DNA of 64,000 nt from assembly GCA_964522165.1 (NCBI GenBank), contig CAZFVV010000010.1, positions 9,489 to 73,488 on the forward strand, read 5' to 3'. Under the pieces are notes generated by a model. It did not search any database, was not told where the DNA came from, and was given only the letters and a program-made list of their open reading frames with translations. Shown piece by piece: positions 44,664 through 56,200 of the stretch. The stretch is from JABWBP01 sp964522165. GTDB taxonomy: Bacteria; Calditrichota; Calditrichia; RBG-13-44-9; J075. The first letter of the stretch is position 1, and every line of letters begins with the position of its first letter. The translations under genes were made by a program, and so were the position numbers.

Positions 44664-45115
44664 AAGATCTCCTGTGTTTAATGGTGAGGGAGTGCAAAAT
44701 TTATTTTGCACGTGAGTTTTGGGGCAGGTTTTGAGAAGGTATGAAAAAGAGATTTGCGATGATGAGAATTCCGGCATAGGAACCGGGAATTAGCAACTTC
44801 GGGCAGCATTCATAACGCTTCAATAGCCTGTCTCCGCCGGCGCCGCTCAGCCTGCGGCGCTCTAAGGGTTTCGATTTGGGCATCTAAAGTACAATCACTT
44901 TAGGATAAAGTTGCATGATAAAAATTTTTTTCACGAAATCAGGGAGAAAATAGATCGTGTTATGGTAACAATGTTAAACGAAAGCCCAAAACTTACCCGG
45001 TTTTGAAAAAATTCTCCGGCTGCCTGGTCTTACAAAATTTTATTCTCCCTCAAATCTTTGTCCCGTTCGCATCGTATAAAAACCGTGCTTAAAAAAGCTT
45101 TTGCCCGGAGAAGGT
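44664..45115. other. 452-bp divergent intergenic region
   Basis: Upstream of both the tricorn-like protease (minus) and the barrel-like protein (plus). It contains the GGTAACAATGTTA site at 44964-44976 and a short GC-rich inverted stretch around 44835-44865 (CGGCGCCGCTCAGCCTGCGGCGCTC). No gene was recognised. Confidence 0.5.
44964..44979. promoter_or_regulatory. Second GTAACA-TGTTA operator-like site
   Basis: GGTAACAATGTTA matches the palindrome at 5561-5575 read on the opposite strand, with the last arm imperfect. It lies about 140 bases before the barrel-like protein start. Confidence 0.35.
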
Positions 45116-45967
45116 ATGAACCATCGAATACTTTTCATAGTAACGTTGTCGGCGGCCCTGCTCCTGCTTTGCGGCTCGCCCCTGTTTGCCCAGGAAGATA
45201 AAGAAAAAGGCAAAATCGGTTCCCTGGAAAAGGAAGTGAGCAAGGATAAAGATTCCGATGAGGAAGAAAGCGATTCCGGCGACGATTCGGATGACGGCGA
45301 CTCGGAGGGCAATTTCTTCGCCAACCTCGCCCTGGAGTTAACCGGTCGCGCCGCCCTGGGAGTATTCATCATTTTCCCGAACGAGGACAGCCTGCTCTAC
45401 GGAGGCTCATACCGGAACTGCTATTTTTCCGATTATCCCTACGCCAATCCCGAAGAGGGTTTGTTTTCCCAAACGATCGGGAAAAACTTCTCCGTGAATA
45501 TTTCCGGCCACTATTTTTATGATGAGGAAAATTTGACCGGTTACGCGGTGCGGGCGCGATTTTCTCCCCTTACCTTTGCCAGCGCGGAAGTGCACTTTAC
45601 CGATTTGACCGAAAAACTCTCCACCCGGGAAGACCACCTGAAAATCTACAATATCTTCATCAATTATAACCGCCTGCGCCTGGAGCGCTGGGCTTTCTGG
45701 TGGGGATTGGGATTGAAAGGATTGCAGGGGGACGAAACCTACAACGGGTTTGCCTTCAACATAGGAACCGAGGTATATCCCGCCCCGCCGGTCAGCGTTA
45801 CGCTGAACTACAGCGGCGGGTTCATCAACGGAACTTACCTGCCGGAATTTTTCGGTTCCCTCAACTTTCACCTGTACCGCTTTGCGGTATTTGCCGGTTA
45901 TCAGTATTGGTCTGCGGGAGGGGCCAAAATCGACGGCCTGGTGGGCGGGCTGAGGCTGTTTTTCTAA
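45116..45967 (+). CDS. Putative outer-membrane beta-barrel protein with acidic linker
   Basis: A 283-residue exported protein of no recognised family. The ATG at 45116 follows GGAGAAGG and gives a signal peptide ending LFAQ. Residues about 25-65 are a highly acidic low-complexity stretch of Asp, Glu and Ser (EEESDSGDDSDDGDSEG). The rest alternates polar and aromatic residues in about eight beta-strand pairs (for example NYNRLRLERWAFWWGLGLKGL, FAVFAGYQYW) and ends in Leu-Phe-Phe, a terminal aromatic as in outer-membrane barrels. The acidic linker might bind divalent cations (inference). Confidence 0.75.
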   Translation: MNHRILFIVTLSAALLLLCGSPLFAQEDKEKGKIGSLEKEVSKDKDSDEEESDSGDDSDDGDSEGNFFANLALELTGRAALGVFIIFPNEDSLLYGGSYRNCYFSDYPYANPEEGLFSQTIGKNFSVNISGHYFYDEENLTGYAVRARFSPLTFASAEVHFTDLTEKLSTREDHLKIYNIFINYNRLRLERWAFWWGLGLKGLQGDETYNGFAFNIGTEVYPAPPVSVTLNYSGGFINGTYLPEFFGSLNFHLYRFAVFAGYQYWSAGGAKIDGLVGGLRLFF

Positions 45968-46243
45968 AATTTCCCCGCTACCTGAGGCGAGACAGGGCCT
46001 CGGCGCTCATCAATGGCGCAGCTTAGAGATTTTCTAAAAAATCAAAATTTCTGCCACAAAGCCATCAAGACACCAGGTTTTCAAGAAGTTTTTTGAGGGC
46101 GCATGTTCACCAGGGGGAAAGCCGGGTGTCTATAACATTGCGGAGAGTGATGACGCCGTCTCCTGTCGCAAAGCGGAAAGTGAGCTCGGATGGAGCGCCG
46201 GCTTCCGGATCGACCTGAGCGCGCGCCGGTGAAGGAAACGTTT

Positions 46244-46945
46244 TCACCTCCCAATCCATTCCCGAATTCGCCGAAATACCCCCTCCCACATCTCCCCGGT
46301 CAGCTTCCCGGTAAAGGTATTCTGCTGGCTGGGGTGGAAAGAGGCGAACAGCCGAAATTGCCCGCTTAGCAGCACTTCCGCCCCGTGCCGGAATTGAGGC
46401 CGCGGTTTGAAGGGGCCCAGTTCTTTGCGTTCCAACATTTCTAAGGAATGGCGAAACGATAATTGGCCTAAACACAGGATCGCTTTTCCCCCGGGAAGGG
46501 AATTCCAATGTTGCAGGAAATGATCCATTTCCGCGGCCAGGTAGGGGGCGCAGTTGGCGAATTCTTCCGGCGCGGGTTTATTGCCCGGCGGGGCGCAGCG
46601 GCACAGCGCGGTGATATAGCAATCGCGCAGTTGCAGGCCGTCCTCCCGGCTCTCGGAGGCCGGCTGATTGGCAAAGCCCGCTTTGTGGAGCGCCCGGTAG
46701 AGCCAGTCCCCGCTGCGGTCCCCGGTGAACATGCGCCCGGTGCGGTTGGCCCCGTGCGCCGCGGGGGCCAGCCCGATGATCAGCAGCCGGGCACGCGCAT
46801 CACCGAAGCCGGGCACCGGTTTGCCCCAGTAATCCCAATCTGCAAAACGGCGGGTTTTTTCGGCGGCAATTTTTCCCCGCCATTCCACCAGGCGCGGGCA
46901 TTTGCGACATTGGATCACTTCGCGGTTTATACTTTGGAGATTCAT
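46244..46945 (-). CDS. Family 5 uracil-DNA glycosylase (UdgB-like)
   Basis: A 233-residue DNA repair enzyme. Motif A is GLAPAAHGANRTGRMFTGD near residue 58, and motif B is HPSQQNTFTGKLT near 203, both typical of family 5 UDGs. Iron-sulfur cysteines are C13 and C16 (CRKC) with two further Cys in CYITALCRC. It removes uracil and related damage from DNA. It stands alone. Confidence 0.92.
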   Translation of the reverse strand: MNLQSINREVIQCRKCPRLVEWRGKIAAEKTRRFADWDYWGKPVPGFGDARARLLIIGLAPAAHGANRTGRMFTGDRSGDWLYRALHKAGFANQPASESREDGLQLRDCYITALCRCAPPGNKPAPEEFANCAPYLAAEMDHFLQHWNSLPGGKAILCLGQLSFRHSLEMLERKELGPFKPRPQFRHGAEVLLSGQFRLFASFHPSQQNTFTGKLTGEMWEGVFRRIREWIGR

Positions 46946-46970
46946 TCTGCCCCGGGGTTAGAGGGTTCAG

Positions 46971-47070
46971 GTGTTCAGTGTTTTAGTGTTTTGGAATCTC
47001 CGGCCATTTCCGCAATCACGAACAAAACCTTAAAGGCCAACATACCAAAACACGATAACACCAGAACACT
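46971..47070. repeat. Inverted 8-bp-periodic repeat
   Basis: GTGTT at 46971, 46978 and 46986; AACAC at 47049, 47057 and 47065. It lies between the UDG gene and the cold-shock gene, and belongs to the same family as 11556 and 14097. Confidence 0.75.
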
Positions 47071-47089
47071 AAACAACTATCTTCCCTCA

Positions 47090-47296
47090 CTATTCGACAA
47101 CCCGGATATTCACCGCCCGGTCGCCTTTCATCTCCCGTTTCAGGTCAAAACTCACTTTTAATCCCTCCCGGAGTGGCGTGTTTTTGGATCTGGGGTGGAT
47201 ATCCTGGCGGGAGAAATACAAGTCTTCATCCTCATCGGTGATGATGAAACCGAACCCTTTCAAGGAATCATACATTTTGATGCGCCCGGTTTGCAT
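47090..47296 (-). CDS. Cold-shock domain protein
   Basis: A 68-residue CSD protein. RNP-1 reads KGFGFI and RNP-2 DLYFSR, so nucleic-acid binding is likely, though the sequence departs from CspA at several positions. The ATG at 47296 follows AAAGGAGGG; the longer frame upstream is rejected. It would act as an RNA chaperone. Confidence 0.9.
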   Translation of the reverse strand: MQTGRIKMYDSLKGFGFIITDEDEDLYFSRQDIHPRSKNTPLREGLKVSFDLKREMKGDRAVNIRVVE

Positions 47297-47451
47297 AAAG
47301 CCCTCCTTTGGTGATGGGTAGGGGAAATAGTGTACATTTCTATCGCGGGGATTGCAATAGCTAATTTTTGCCGCTAATTTAAAAATGGCGTTCGAGTGTT
47401 GTTGAAAAATGTGTTTTTGAGCCACTGGTATAACCAAAAGGCGTGCGAAAC

Positions 47452-48372
47452 ATGCGGCAATATTTGAAACGGCGATTGTTGACCCTGTTGCCGGTCATCT
47501 TCGGGGTGGTAACTGCGGTATTCCTGATTATCCATCTTATTCCCGGCGACCCGGCGGCGTTGATGCTCTCGGAAAACGCCAACCCCGCGGATATCGAAGC
47601 GCTGCGCACCCGCCTGGGGCTTGACCGGCCCCTGGGAGTTCAATACTACCATTTCTGGGCCAACCTCTTCCGCGGCAACTTAGGCGAATCCATTTACCAG
47701 CGCCAGCCGGTGTTCGATTTAATCATGGAGCGTTTTCCCAATACCGCGCTGCTGGCGGTGTGCGCGGTGCTGGTTTCGCTGGTGATTGCTTTCCCGCTGG
47801 GGATTTTTTCCGCCCTGCGCCAGCGCACCGCAGTGGATTACCTCTCCCTGGGATTTTCCATCTTAGGCATCAGTATGCCGGTGTTCTGGCTGGGCCCGCT
47901 GCTGATCCTGGTTTTTGCGGTGCAGCTGCACTGGCTGCCGGTTACCGGGATGGGCAGTTGGAAGCACCTGGTTTTGCCCTCACTGACCTTAGGATTCGGG
48001 CTTTCCGCGATTACCATCCGCATGATCCGCTCCTCCATGATCGAAGTGATGAACCAGGATTACATCCGCACCGCCTTTGCCAAAGGGCTGGGGCGAGGGC
48101 GGGTGGTCTGGAAACACGCGCTTAAAAATGTCATGATCCCGGTGATTACCATCGTGGGGCTGCAATTAGGGGCGCTGTTCGGCGGGGTGATCATCACCGA
48201 GAAAGTGTTCTCCTACCCCGGGCTGGGCAGCTTGCTGATCAACGCCATCCGCGGGCGGGATTACCCGTTGGTGCAGGGCGCTATCCTGGTTATTGCCCTT
48301 ACCTACATCGGGATCAATTTGCTGGTGGATTTGCTCTACAGCCGGGTGGACCCGCGAATCCGGTTGGGGTGA
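47452..48372 (+). CDS. DppB/OppB-type ABC transporter permease, orphan
   Basis: A 306-residue inner-membrane permease with six helices. It has the DppB signature (FLIIHLIPGDPAALML near the N-terminus, LGLDRPL, and the coupling loop QDYIRTAFAKGLGRGRVVWKHALKN). Normally it works with a DppC partner, two ATPases and a binding protein, none of which follow. The ATG at 47452 has AAGG at ten bases; the GTG at 47443 is too close to it. It may use components encoded elsewhere. Confidence 0.9.
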   Translation: MRQYLKRRLLTLLPVIFGVVTAVFLIIHLIPGDPAALMLSENANPADIEALRTRLGLDRPLGVQYYHFWANLFRGNLGESIYQRQPVFDLIMERFPNTALLAVCAVLVSLVIAFPLGIFSALRQRTAVDYLSLGFSILGISMPVFWLGPLLILVFAVQLHWLPVTGMGSWKHLVLPSLTLGFGLSAITIRMIRSSMIEVMNQDYIRTAFAKGLGRGRVVWKHALKNVMIPVITIVGLQLGALFGGVIITEKVFSYPGLGSLLINAIRGRDYPLVQGAILVIALTYIGINLLVDLLYSRVDPRIRLG

Positions 48373-48453
48373 GAAATTTTTCTTCCGGATTGTTAAAAGA
48401 AAATGCCCACAAGCAAATTTCTTCAACTGTGATTGGCATAGAAAGCAAAAATC

Positions 48454-49890
48454 ATGGCCTCTCTCAAAAAATTTCAACCCTCTCCGGCGGACAAAAGGTA
48501 TCCCCCCGGAAAAAATAAGCTCCAGGTCAAGATCGAAGATCTGAACGAGGCCGGCGAAGGGGTTGCGTTTTATAAAAAGCTCAAAATCAACCTGGAAAAA
48601 ACCCTTCCGGGAGAGGAAGTATTGATCGAATACCACCGGGAGCGCCCGCGCAAAGACCGCATCCGCCTGCTGAGAATTTTGCAGCCTTCCCCGCACCGGC
48701 GGGAAGCGCCCTGCCCCTATTTTGCAGAATGCGGCGGCTGCCAGCTTCAACATTTGGAATATTCCCGCCAGCTTCTTTTCAAACAGCAGCAGGTTCAACG
48801 ATTGTTGCTGGCATACCCGGCATTGAAACACATCATTGTTCAGCCGGTGGAAGGGATGCCGGAACCATTTTACTATCGCAACAAAACCCAAATGCCTTTT
48901 CAGCTTATGCCCCCCTTGCAACCCGGCGGGCTGCAAGGGGAAGCGATGTTCGGCCTGTTCCGCTCCGGCACCCATGAAGTGATACCCATTGAGCAGTGCC
49001 TGGTGGAGAGCCGCGACGCCAACCGCGCTTTGCAGATCATCCGCGACTGGGCCAACCGCTTCCGTATTTCGATATATGATGAAACCCGCCACGAAGGCAT
49101 CCTTCGCCACGCGGTGATCCGCAAAGGCATCTTCACCCACCAATTGATGGTGGTATTGGTGGCGACCGCCAAAGAAGTTCCCCACCTGCCGGAACTGCTC
49201 CGGGAGCTGAAGGCGGGTTTGCCTTCCCTCCACGGGGTGCAGATCAATCTGAATAGCGAAAAAACTAACTTGATCTTGGGAGAGCAAAATATTACCGCCT
49301 GGGGGGAGCCGTACATCGAAGAACGCCTGGGGCGGCGGCGTTACCGGGTTTACCCCCACACTTTTTTCCAGGTCAACTCGGTGCAAATGGTGCGGCTGTT
49401 AGACAAACTTGCGCAGATTGCCGGGCTTCAGCCCGGGGACATCCTGTTGGATCTTTTCTGCGGAGTAGGGACCATCGCCCTGCACCTGGCAGATAAGGTG
49501 AGGCAGGTGATCGGCATCGAGTCGAACCCCGGCGCGGTTTCCGCGGCGCTGCAAAACGCCGCCGAAAACAACGCCGGCAACGCGGAATTTTACAGCGGGG
49601 ACGCGCGGCAGAAATTCCGCGAATTGCGGGAAGGCGGCTTACAACCGGCAGTGATCATCACCGATCCGCCCCGCAAGGGAATCGAGGAAACATTGATCCG
49701 GGAAATTTGCGCCGCCGGGCCGCGCACGGTGGTGTACCTCTCCTGCAATCCCAAAACCCTGGTTCGGGATTTGGAGGTTTTCGACCAGGCCGGATACCGC
49801 TGCAAAGAGATTTTTCCCTTTGATATGTTTCCCCAGACCTACCACGTAGAGAGCCTGGCGGTACTCGATAATGTATCATTGACTGAATAA
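48454..49890 (+). CDS. rlmD: 23S rRNA (uracil-5-)-methyltransferase RlmD
   Basis: A 478-residue RumA-type methyltransferase. A TRAM domain (residues 20-75) precedes the iron-sulfur motif CPYFAECGGCQLQH near 87. The SAM domain has LDLFCGVGTIALHLA, GIESNP and DPPRKG, and the nucleophile Cys lies in YLSCNPKTLVRDL. It makes m5U in 23S rRNA. RlmD is preferred over RlmC or TrmA by length and the TRAM domain, though the exact uridine is not certain. Confidence 0.9.
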   Translation: MASLKKFQPSPADKRYPPGKNKLQVKIEDLNEAGEGVAFYKKLKINLEKTLPGEEVLIEYHRERPRKDRIRLLRILQPSPHRREAPCPYFAECGGCQLQHLEYSRQLLFKQQQVQRLLLAYPALKHIIVQPVEGMPEPFYYRNKTQMPFQLMPPLQPGGLQGEAMFGLFRSGTHEVIPIEQCLVESRDANRALQIIRDWANRFRISIYDETRHEGILRHAVIRKGIFTHQLMVVLVATAKEVPHLPELLRELKAGLPSLHGVQINLNSEKTNLILGEQNITAWGEPYIEERLGRRRYRVYPHTFFQVNSVQMVRLLDKLAQIAGLQPGDILLDLFCGVGTIALHLADKVRQVIGIESNPGAVSAALQNAAENNAGNAEFYSGDARQKFRELREGGLQPAVIITDPPRKGIEETLIREICAAGPRTVVYLSCNPKTLVRDLEVFDQAGYRCKEIFPFDMFPQTYHVESLAVLDNVSLTE

Positions 49891-50285
49891 GTAGCAGTAT
49901 TTCGGGGTGAGGGAGTGGAGCAATGTATTGATTGGATAGTCGGAGGGTTGAAGCGCATTTTCAACCCGCTATTCATTGCCGCACCGAAGCGGATCTCCTA
50001 CAATGCCTGCCGTCCCGGCATGGTTTTTTTGCTAAAGCAAATCCGTTTCCCTCCCGGCAAATGGTCTTCCACCCGGACGCCCATCCGGCCTGCCAGAAAA
50101 ATTTCCCGCTTTGCAGTTTTAGATTCGCATGGTAAATTTGTGATTTTTATCAGGGAAAAACGTTCCCGCTATTTAATAGCTTATGAAGATTGCCGGCCAT
50201 TTTTGTTGGCGTCGAAAGATGCTGACATTCAGGGAATCCGGCATCCGGAAATAGCAAATTTCACCATCGGGATAGAAAGGCCCCT
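49891..50285. other. 395-bp intergenic region upstream of the large gene
   Basis: Contains a degenerate GGTGAGG-type heptamer remnant near 49903 and a weak hairpin followed by seven T residues near 50003-50030 that could end rlmD. A chance frame (49915-50325) crosses it without protein-like features. Confidence 0.45.
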
Positions 50286-53200
50286 ATGCGCAACGCTGAG
50301 TTTGGTACGGAATTGCAGTTTTTGAAAGAATCTTCCGCAGAGAAACGGGTAAAAGCCCAGAAAAATGCCCTCGATCTGTTATTCGAGAAATACCGCGACG
50401 GGAAAAATCCCGGCAACGCCCTCTCCAGCGACGCCCTGTACCAAAAACTGCGCCCGCTGCTGAGCGAGGGGACCATGATCTTCTCCCTCTCGGAGGTACA
50501 GCGGGATATTTATCACAGTGACAGCGGCACCGCGGTCGTGCCGGAGGGATTGAAGAAGCGGCTGCTGAACCTGAAATGCCGTTTTGTGGTGCGGCCGGGC
50601 GGGTTGGAGGATTTGCAAAAATTTGTGCAATTCGCTTACCGGGAAAAAATCCACTACACCGTGCGGGGGGCGGGAAGCTGGCCTTTCGGCGGGGTAATCC
50701 CGCTGAACAATGAGATTGTGTTAGACCTTTCCTACTTAGATTTCCATGATTTGGATAAAGAAAAACAGCGCCTCACCGCCGGGCCGGGAGTGTTGTTCGC
50801 GGATATGCGGCAATATCTCAAAAAATATGGCTTTGCCCTGCGCCAGGAAATTACGAACCCTAATTCGGGCACGATCTGCGGCTGGGTGGTTACCGGCGGG
50901 TTAGGCATCGGGGCGTACAAATACGGGACAGTGAAGAATTCCGTGGAGGCAATCTTCCTGCTCCGCCCCGATGGGAAATGGGTTACCTTGACGCCGAATC
51001 ATGAGATGTTTCAGCAGGTCTTCGACAGCGAAGGGCAGATCGGCATCGTCGCCGGGGTGGTGCTGAAAGTGAAGCGGGAGAGCTACGTCTCCAAACCTTA
51101 CGCTTTCTCATTTTCCAGCGCGGAAGATACCCGCGCCTTCGTGCGCATGCTGCGGGAGTGGGAACTTACCCCCACTTCGATCATCTATTTCGATAAAAAC
51201 TACCTCCGCACCACTTACGAGATTCAGAAGGACAAGAACGAAGCGGAGCAGCGAGAAGCCCTGGAGGCCGGCGATGACCTGCGCATCGCCCGGGTGCGCC
51301 GCGACATGGAAATAGCCGAGGCCATGCGCGACCTGGAGCACGTGATCGTGATGGAATTCGACGCCCGGGGGGATTATCAAAAATGCCTTAAATATTCGCC
51401 CTTCAACGCCAAAGACGAGGGAACCAGCCGCTACCGGGAGCTGACTTTCCGCCGCCTGCCGGTCAGCCTGGCGCACAAGCTCTGGAAGCACCGCTACGCC
51501 CCGGTGGAAATGAAATCGCGCGGGCCTTCCATGTTAGTGAGCGAAACCATCCTGCCGCTGGATAAATTCCCGGAGTATATGACCTTCGTGCAGTCGGCCA
51601 TTACCAACTGGACCGATAACCCCGTAAAAACCGAAGGCCATTTCCTTAGCAGCGGAGAAATTCTGATCCAGTCGATTCTATTGGCGGATACTTCCACAAC
51701 CCGCCACAAGGTGTACCTGGGGCTGGTGCCGTTTATGACCCAGACCTCGCTCTTTTTCGGGGGGCGGCCCTACGGAACCGGCATCTGGAACCTGCCTTTC
51801 TTCAGACAATTGTCGCTGAACGGGCAGGCGGAACGCATCGCCGCGCTCACCCAACTGAAAAAGGAAATGGATCCGGGCGGTTTGCTCAACCAGGGCAAAT
51901 TCATAAACCCCGTGGGGCGTAAATTAGCCCTGCGCCTGTTCCAAAAATCCGCGATTCCCCTGAAAATGGGGGTGGGATTATTGCACAAGGGCTGGGAAAA
52001 GCGCGGCAACGGCAACGGTCACCCTGCCGCGCGGTTCTCCCCGGGACTGCTGCTCTGGCGCGCCAACAAAACCATCTTCCCCGCGGTGGTGCCGCCTAAA
52101 ATCGAAGTGAAGCGCCATCCCCTGCTGGCCATCAACAGCGCCTGCGCGGAGTGCGATAGTTGCGAGCGGGTCTGCCCCACCAGCGACGTGTTCGGCCTCC
52201 TGGGCGTGGCCACCCCGATTACCCGGCGCAAAACCGCCAACCGCCTGGCCCGCGGCGAGAAAATCAGCCAGGAAGAGGCGTTGGGCTTCTTAGTCTGCAC
52301 CCGCTGCGACAACTGCACCCGGGTTTGCCCCACGGACATCCCCCTCACCGACATGTTCGATTTAGTGGAAAGCAACCCCGCTTTCCGGGTTGCCCTGGGG
52401 CTGAACCAGGAAGAGAAAAAAGAATTCATCGACCGCATGTGGCAGGTGATGAAAGAAAGCCCGCTCTACAAGGAGCACACCCTGGCGGAGCAGAAAGAGG
52501 ATCGCTCCCACTTAGAGCACGGGCTGAATATCAAATACCAGCGCGGTTACGCTTACTCCAAACTGTTCATCGACCCGGAGACCTGCATTCACTGCGGGAT
52601 GTGCGCCCACGAGAACGCCTGCATCTACGGGGCGCGGCGGGGCAATCCCCGGGAAATTCCCCAACTGATCGACGAGAACTGCGCCCTGTGCAACGCCTGC
52701 ATCAACTTCTGCCCGCAGAACAAGGCGGTACAAACCGAGCGCGACTTCGTGCAGAACCTGATCAACAACGCCGTGGATCTGGATGAAAAGCGCTTCTGGG
52801 AGAGCGAAAAATTGTTCCTGCGCGACACCACCACCATCCAGCGCTCCCCGCAGCTTACCGAGATGGCGGATAAATACGTCACCGAAGAAATTTTGATGGA
52901 GATCGACAAGGAAGCCTCCACCGGGCAGATTCCCGTGTCCGGGATGGGCCAGGGCGACCGCCACATGGGGATCGGCTTCGACGCGGAGCGCTTCTCCCAT
53001 TTCCACATCGTAGGCCCGGCGCAGAACCGCCTGCACGAGGGCGACCCGGACGAGGAGCTGTCGGTGCAGTTAGGCAAACGCCACCGCTACTGCAAATTCG
53101 ACGCGGAAGAAAACCTCCACAACCCGCCCTTCCCGAAAATCAAATTAATGTCGCCGATCCTCTATAACGCGGTTCCCTTAGACAGCAACGGGCGGCTGGA

Positions 53201-56200
53201 GTTGGCCTTCATCAAAGTGGCGGAGAAACATCGCACGCTAACGGTGATCGATCTGAGCCGCATTTTAGAGCATTACGATTTCTTCCTACAGGAAGGAAAT
53301 TACGCGCAGCTTCCCGCGGTGGTGGTTCCCCGGGTGGATTTGGAGATCATCGACCGGCTGCGGGTGAATCCCAACGTGAAGCGGGAGTTGCTGATCGACC
53401 TCTGGCGCATGCCCATGTTCGAGATCGAGCCGCACCGGGAAATGGCGCGCACCGTGCAATTCATCCAGGAATCCGCAAAGGCGCTGCACGCGGTATCCCC
53501 GCTCTTGTGCGGCTACTTAGAAGTATCGGAGTACGATATTGTGGCCGGGGAGCTGCTCCCGGAACTGCGCAAAAAGGTAGAAGAATTCATGTCCCTGGAG
53601 TTAGACGTCATCCACATCCACGGGGAGCGCAACAAGGATGAGTATTTCGTGACCTCCCAGGCGGTGCGGGCGATTCACCACTACCTGCTCTCCAGCGGCC
53701 GGCGGCACCAGGTTGCCCTGATCGCCTCCGGGGGCATCCGGCTGGCCTCGGACAGCCAGAAGACCATCCAGCGCGGGGCGGAAGCGACCCTGATCGACTT
53801 CGCGGCGATGCTGGCGTTAGACCCATACACCTACAAAGCCATGCGCGAGAACAAAGCGACCACGGACATCCTGGTGAACCTCGACGTGGAATGGGCGGTG
53901 AAGCGTCTGAATCACCAGATGGATTCCCGCAAGGTGCAAATCTTGGAAGTGCTGGGCGCGGCGGGGTTCAAAGACATCAAAAAAACCGTGGGGGAAGAAG
54001 GCCGCCTGATCGATTTCTATGAATTGGAAGAGCGCATCCAGAAACATATTTTTGAAAAAGAAGAGAAGGTCGGCGTTACCGAAACGCTCAATAAAAAGCT
54101 GCTGGCAGAAGAGCCGCTGCCGGCCGGCGCTTCACCCGGCTATAGCGAATTGAAAAAACGGGTGAAACGGTTGAAATCGCCGCATCATTTTTATGAGTTA
54201 GGCGGAACCAACCAGACCGTTTACCAGCGCGACCACGTCTGGCCCGGCAACCTGATCCAGACTTTGGGGCGCATGGCCGCCGGCGACGAGCAGATGTTCT
54301 ACCTCAAAAACGTGAAGAGCATCGGCCTGTTGGGCGACGGCTTCGACGTGATGAAAATCCTCTACCAGCGCGACCCGGATATCATCCCCGGCGCGGAATT
54401 AGATAAAATCTCCACCGCCCTGCCGTTAGACAAGGGTCTGGTGCTGCAAGCGCCGTGGATGTTCGGGGGCAAATCCGTGGGTTCCATCGGGCTGGACACC
54501 TGGCGCGCCCACGTAATCGCGGCGCGGGAATTGGGCATCCAGTACGATACCGGGGAAGGCGGCTATCCCACCTGCTTTTTCCTCAATCGCAAGGGCGAGC
54601 CGATCTTCTTCAGCGAGCCGGATATTCAGTTGATCAAAGGGTTTTTCAAGCATGATACCCACTACACCGCCCAACAGATCAAGTCTATTTTGAGCGAAAA
54701 CGGGATCGCTCCACAAAAACATCCCGGCATTTTCAAAATTTTGACCGCTTACCCGGAATTGCAGCCGTTCCTGTTCTACGAAGTGGTCAGCGCGGAAGAC
54801 GAACCCTTCGTCTCCACGGAACTGAAGACCGGCCTCTTCGGGGTCACCAAAGAGACCATCAAGAAGGCGCGGCGGGTGGTGATCGCCTACAGCCAGGGGG
54901 CCAAAATGGGCATCGGGGGGCACATTTTAGCCGGAAAGGTGAACCGGCTGGTCTCCTATCTGCGCGGCATCCAGGGGCTGGAGAAGTTAGAAACCGCCAA
55001 ACTGCGCAGCCTGATCGAACGCATCGAGCGCATCGAGAAGAACGCCGAGCATCCCCTGAAAGAGACCGCCGGGAGCGCCTATCCGCATCTGCTGAAATCC
55101 CACGACGACCAGGCCATCTACCCGGAATTGAAGGAGCAGCTCTGGCTGATCCAGCAGAAAGCGTACGATTTGAACGCGGCGCGGCAGATCGACCCCATCG
55201 AGTTCGAGCAGGTGCTGCGGCTGTGCGAGGAGATCATCAGTTATTCCTACACCAGCGTGATCTCGCCCTTCCCGTTCCACAACTGCTACTCCATCGAGGA
55301 CGTGAAGGCGTTCATCGACATGGTGCGGATGATCAACCCGGAAGCGGTGGTGTCGGTGAAAGTTTCGCCTTCGGTGGACATCGAATTCATCGCCGCAGGG
55401 CTGGCGCGCATCGCCCGGGATAATACCGAGGCGGTGGTGAAAATGCAAGTGGCAGGGAGCAGGGGCAGGGAACAGGTTTCTCCCGGGTTTGACGAAGCGG
55501 TGCAAAACGCGGATGAATTAGCGGAGTATGCCCGGAAGTACGGGATGAAGATCGAGGTCTGGTTAGACGGTCCCCGGGGCGGCACCGGGGCTTCGCCCAA
55601 CATCATCAAGGGGCAGATGGGGATGCACATCGAATACGCCATTCCCCTGATCCACGACCGCCTGGTGCGCGACGGGCTGCGCAATTACGTCAAATTCATC
55701 GTCAGCGGCGGGATTCGCACTTACGAGGACGTGATCAAAGCCGTGGCGTTAGGCGCGGACGGGGTGATCTGGGGAACCGCTCCCTTGGTGGCGGTGGGCT
55801 GCGACCGCAACCGCAACTGCCACGACGGCTGTTCCCGGGGCATCGCTACCAGCAACCTGATCATGCAGAACCTGCGCGACGTGGAGCTTAATTCCCGGCA
55901 GATGGTCAACGCCTTCATCATCATGCAAATGCAGGTGATCCGCGCCCTGGCCGGGCTGGGCTTAAGAGACATCCGGGAGCTGCGCGGGCGCTTCGATAAA
56001 ATCCAGTGGATCGGCTTGAAGGAGCGGGTGGATTTCCGCATCCGCCAGCGCCGGGAGCACTCCCGCCACCCCGGCATAGACGGCGGGGTGATCGAACCGG
56101 AACCCGCCCACGCGCTGGGGCAGACCAACTGCGGGGTGGCGGCGGTGATCGGCAGCGATCCGGTTCCCAGCTACATTCTCGACGAAGCCCTGCACGCCAT

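Noticed and set aside
49915..50325. 136-codon plus-strand frame before the fusion gene
   Set aside because: It starts in heptamer-like repeat remnants, has no ribosome site, overlaps the start of the fusion gene, and lacks protein-like composition.
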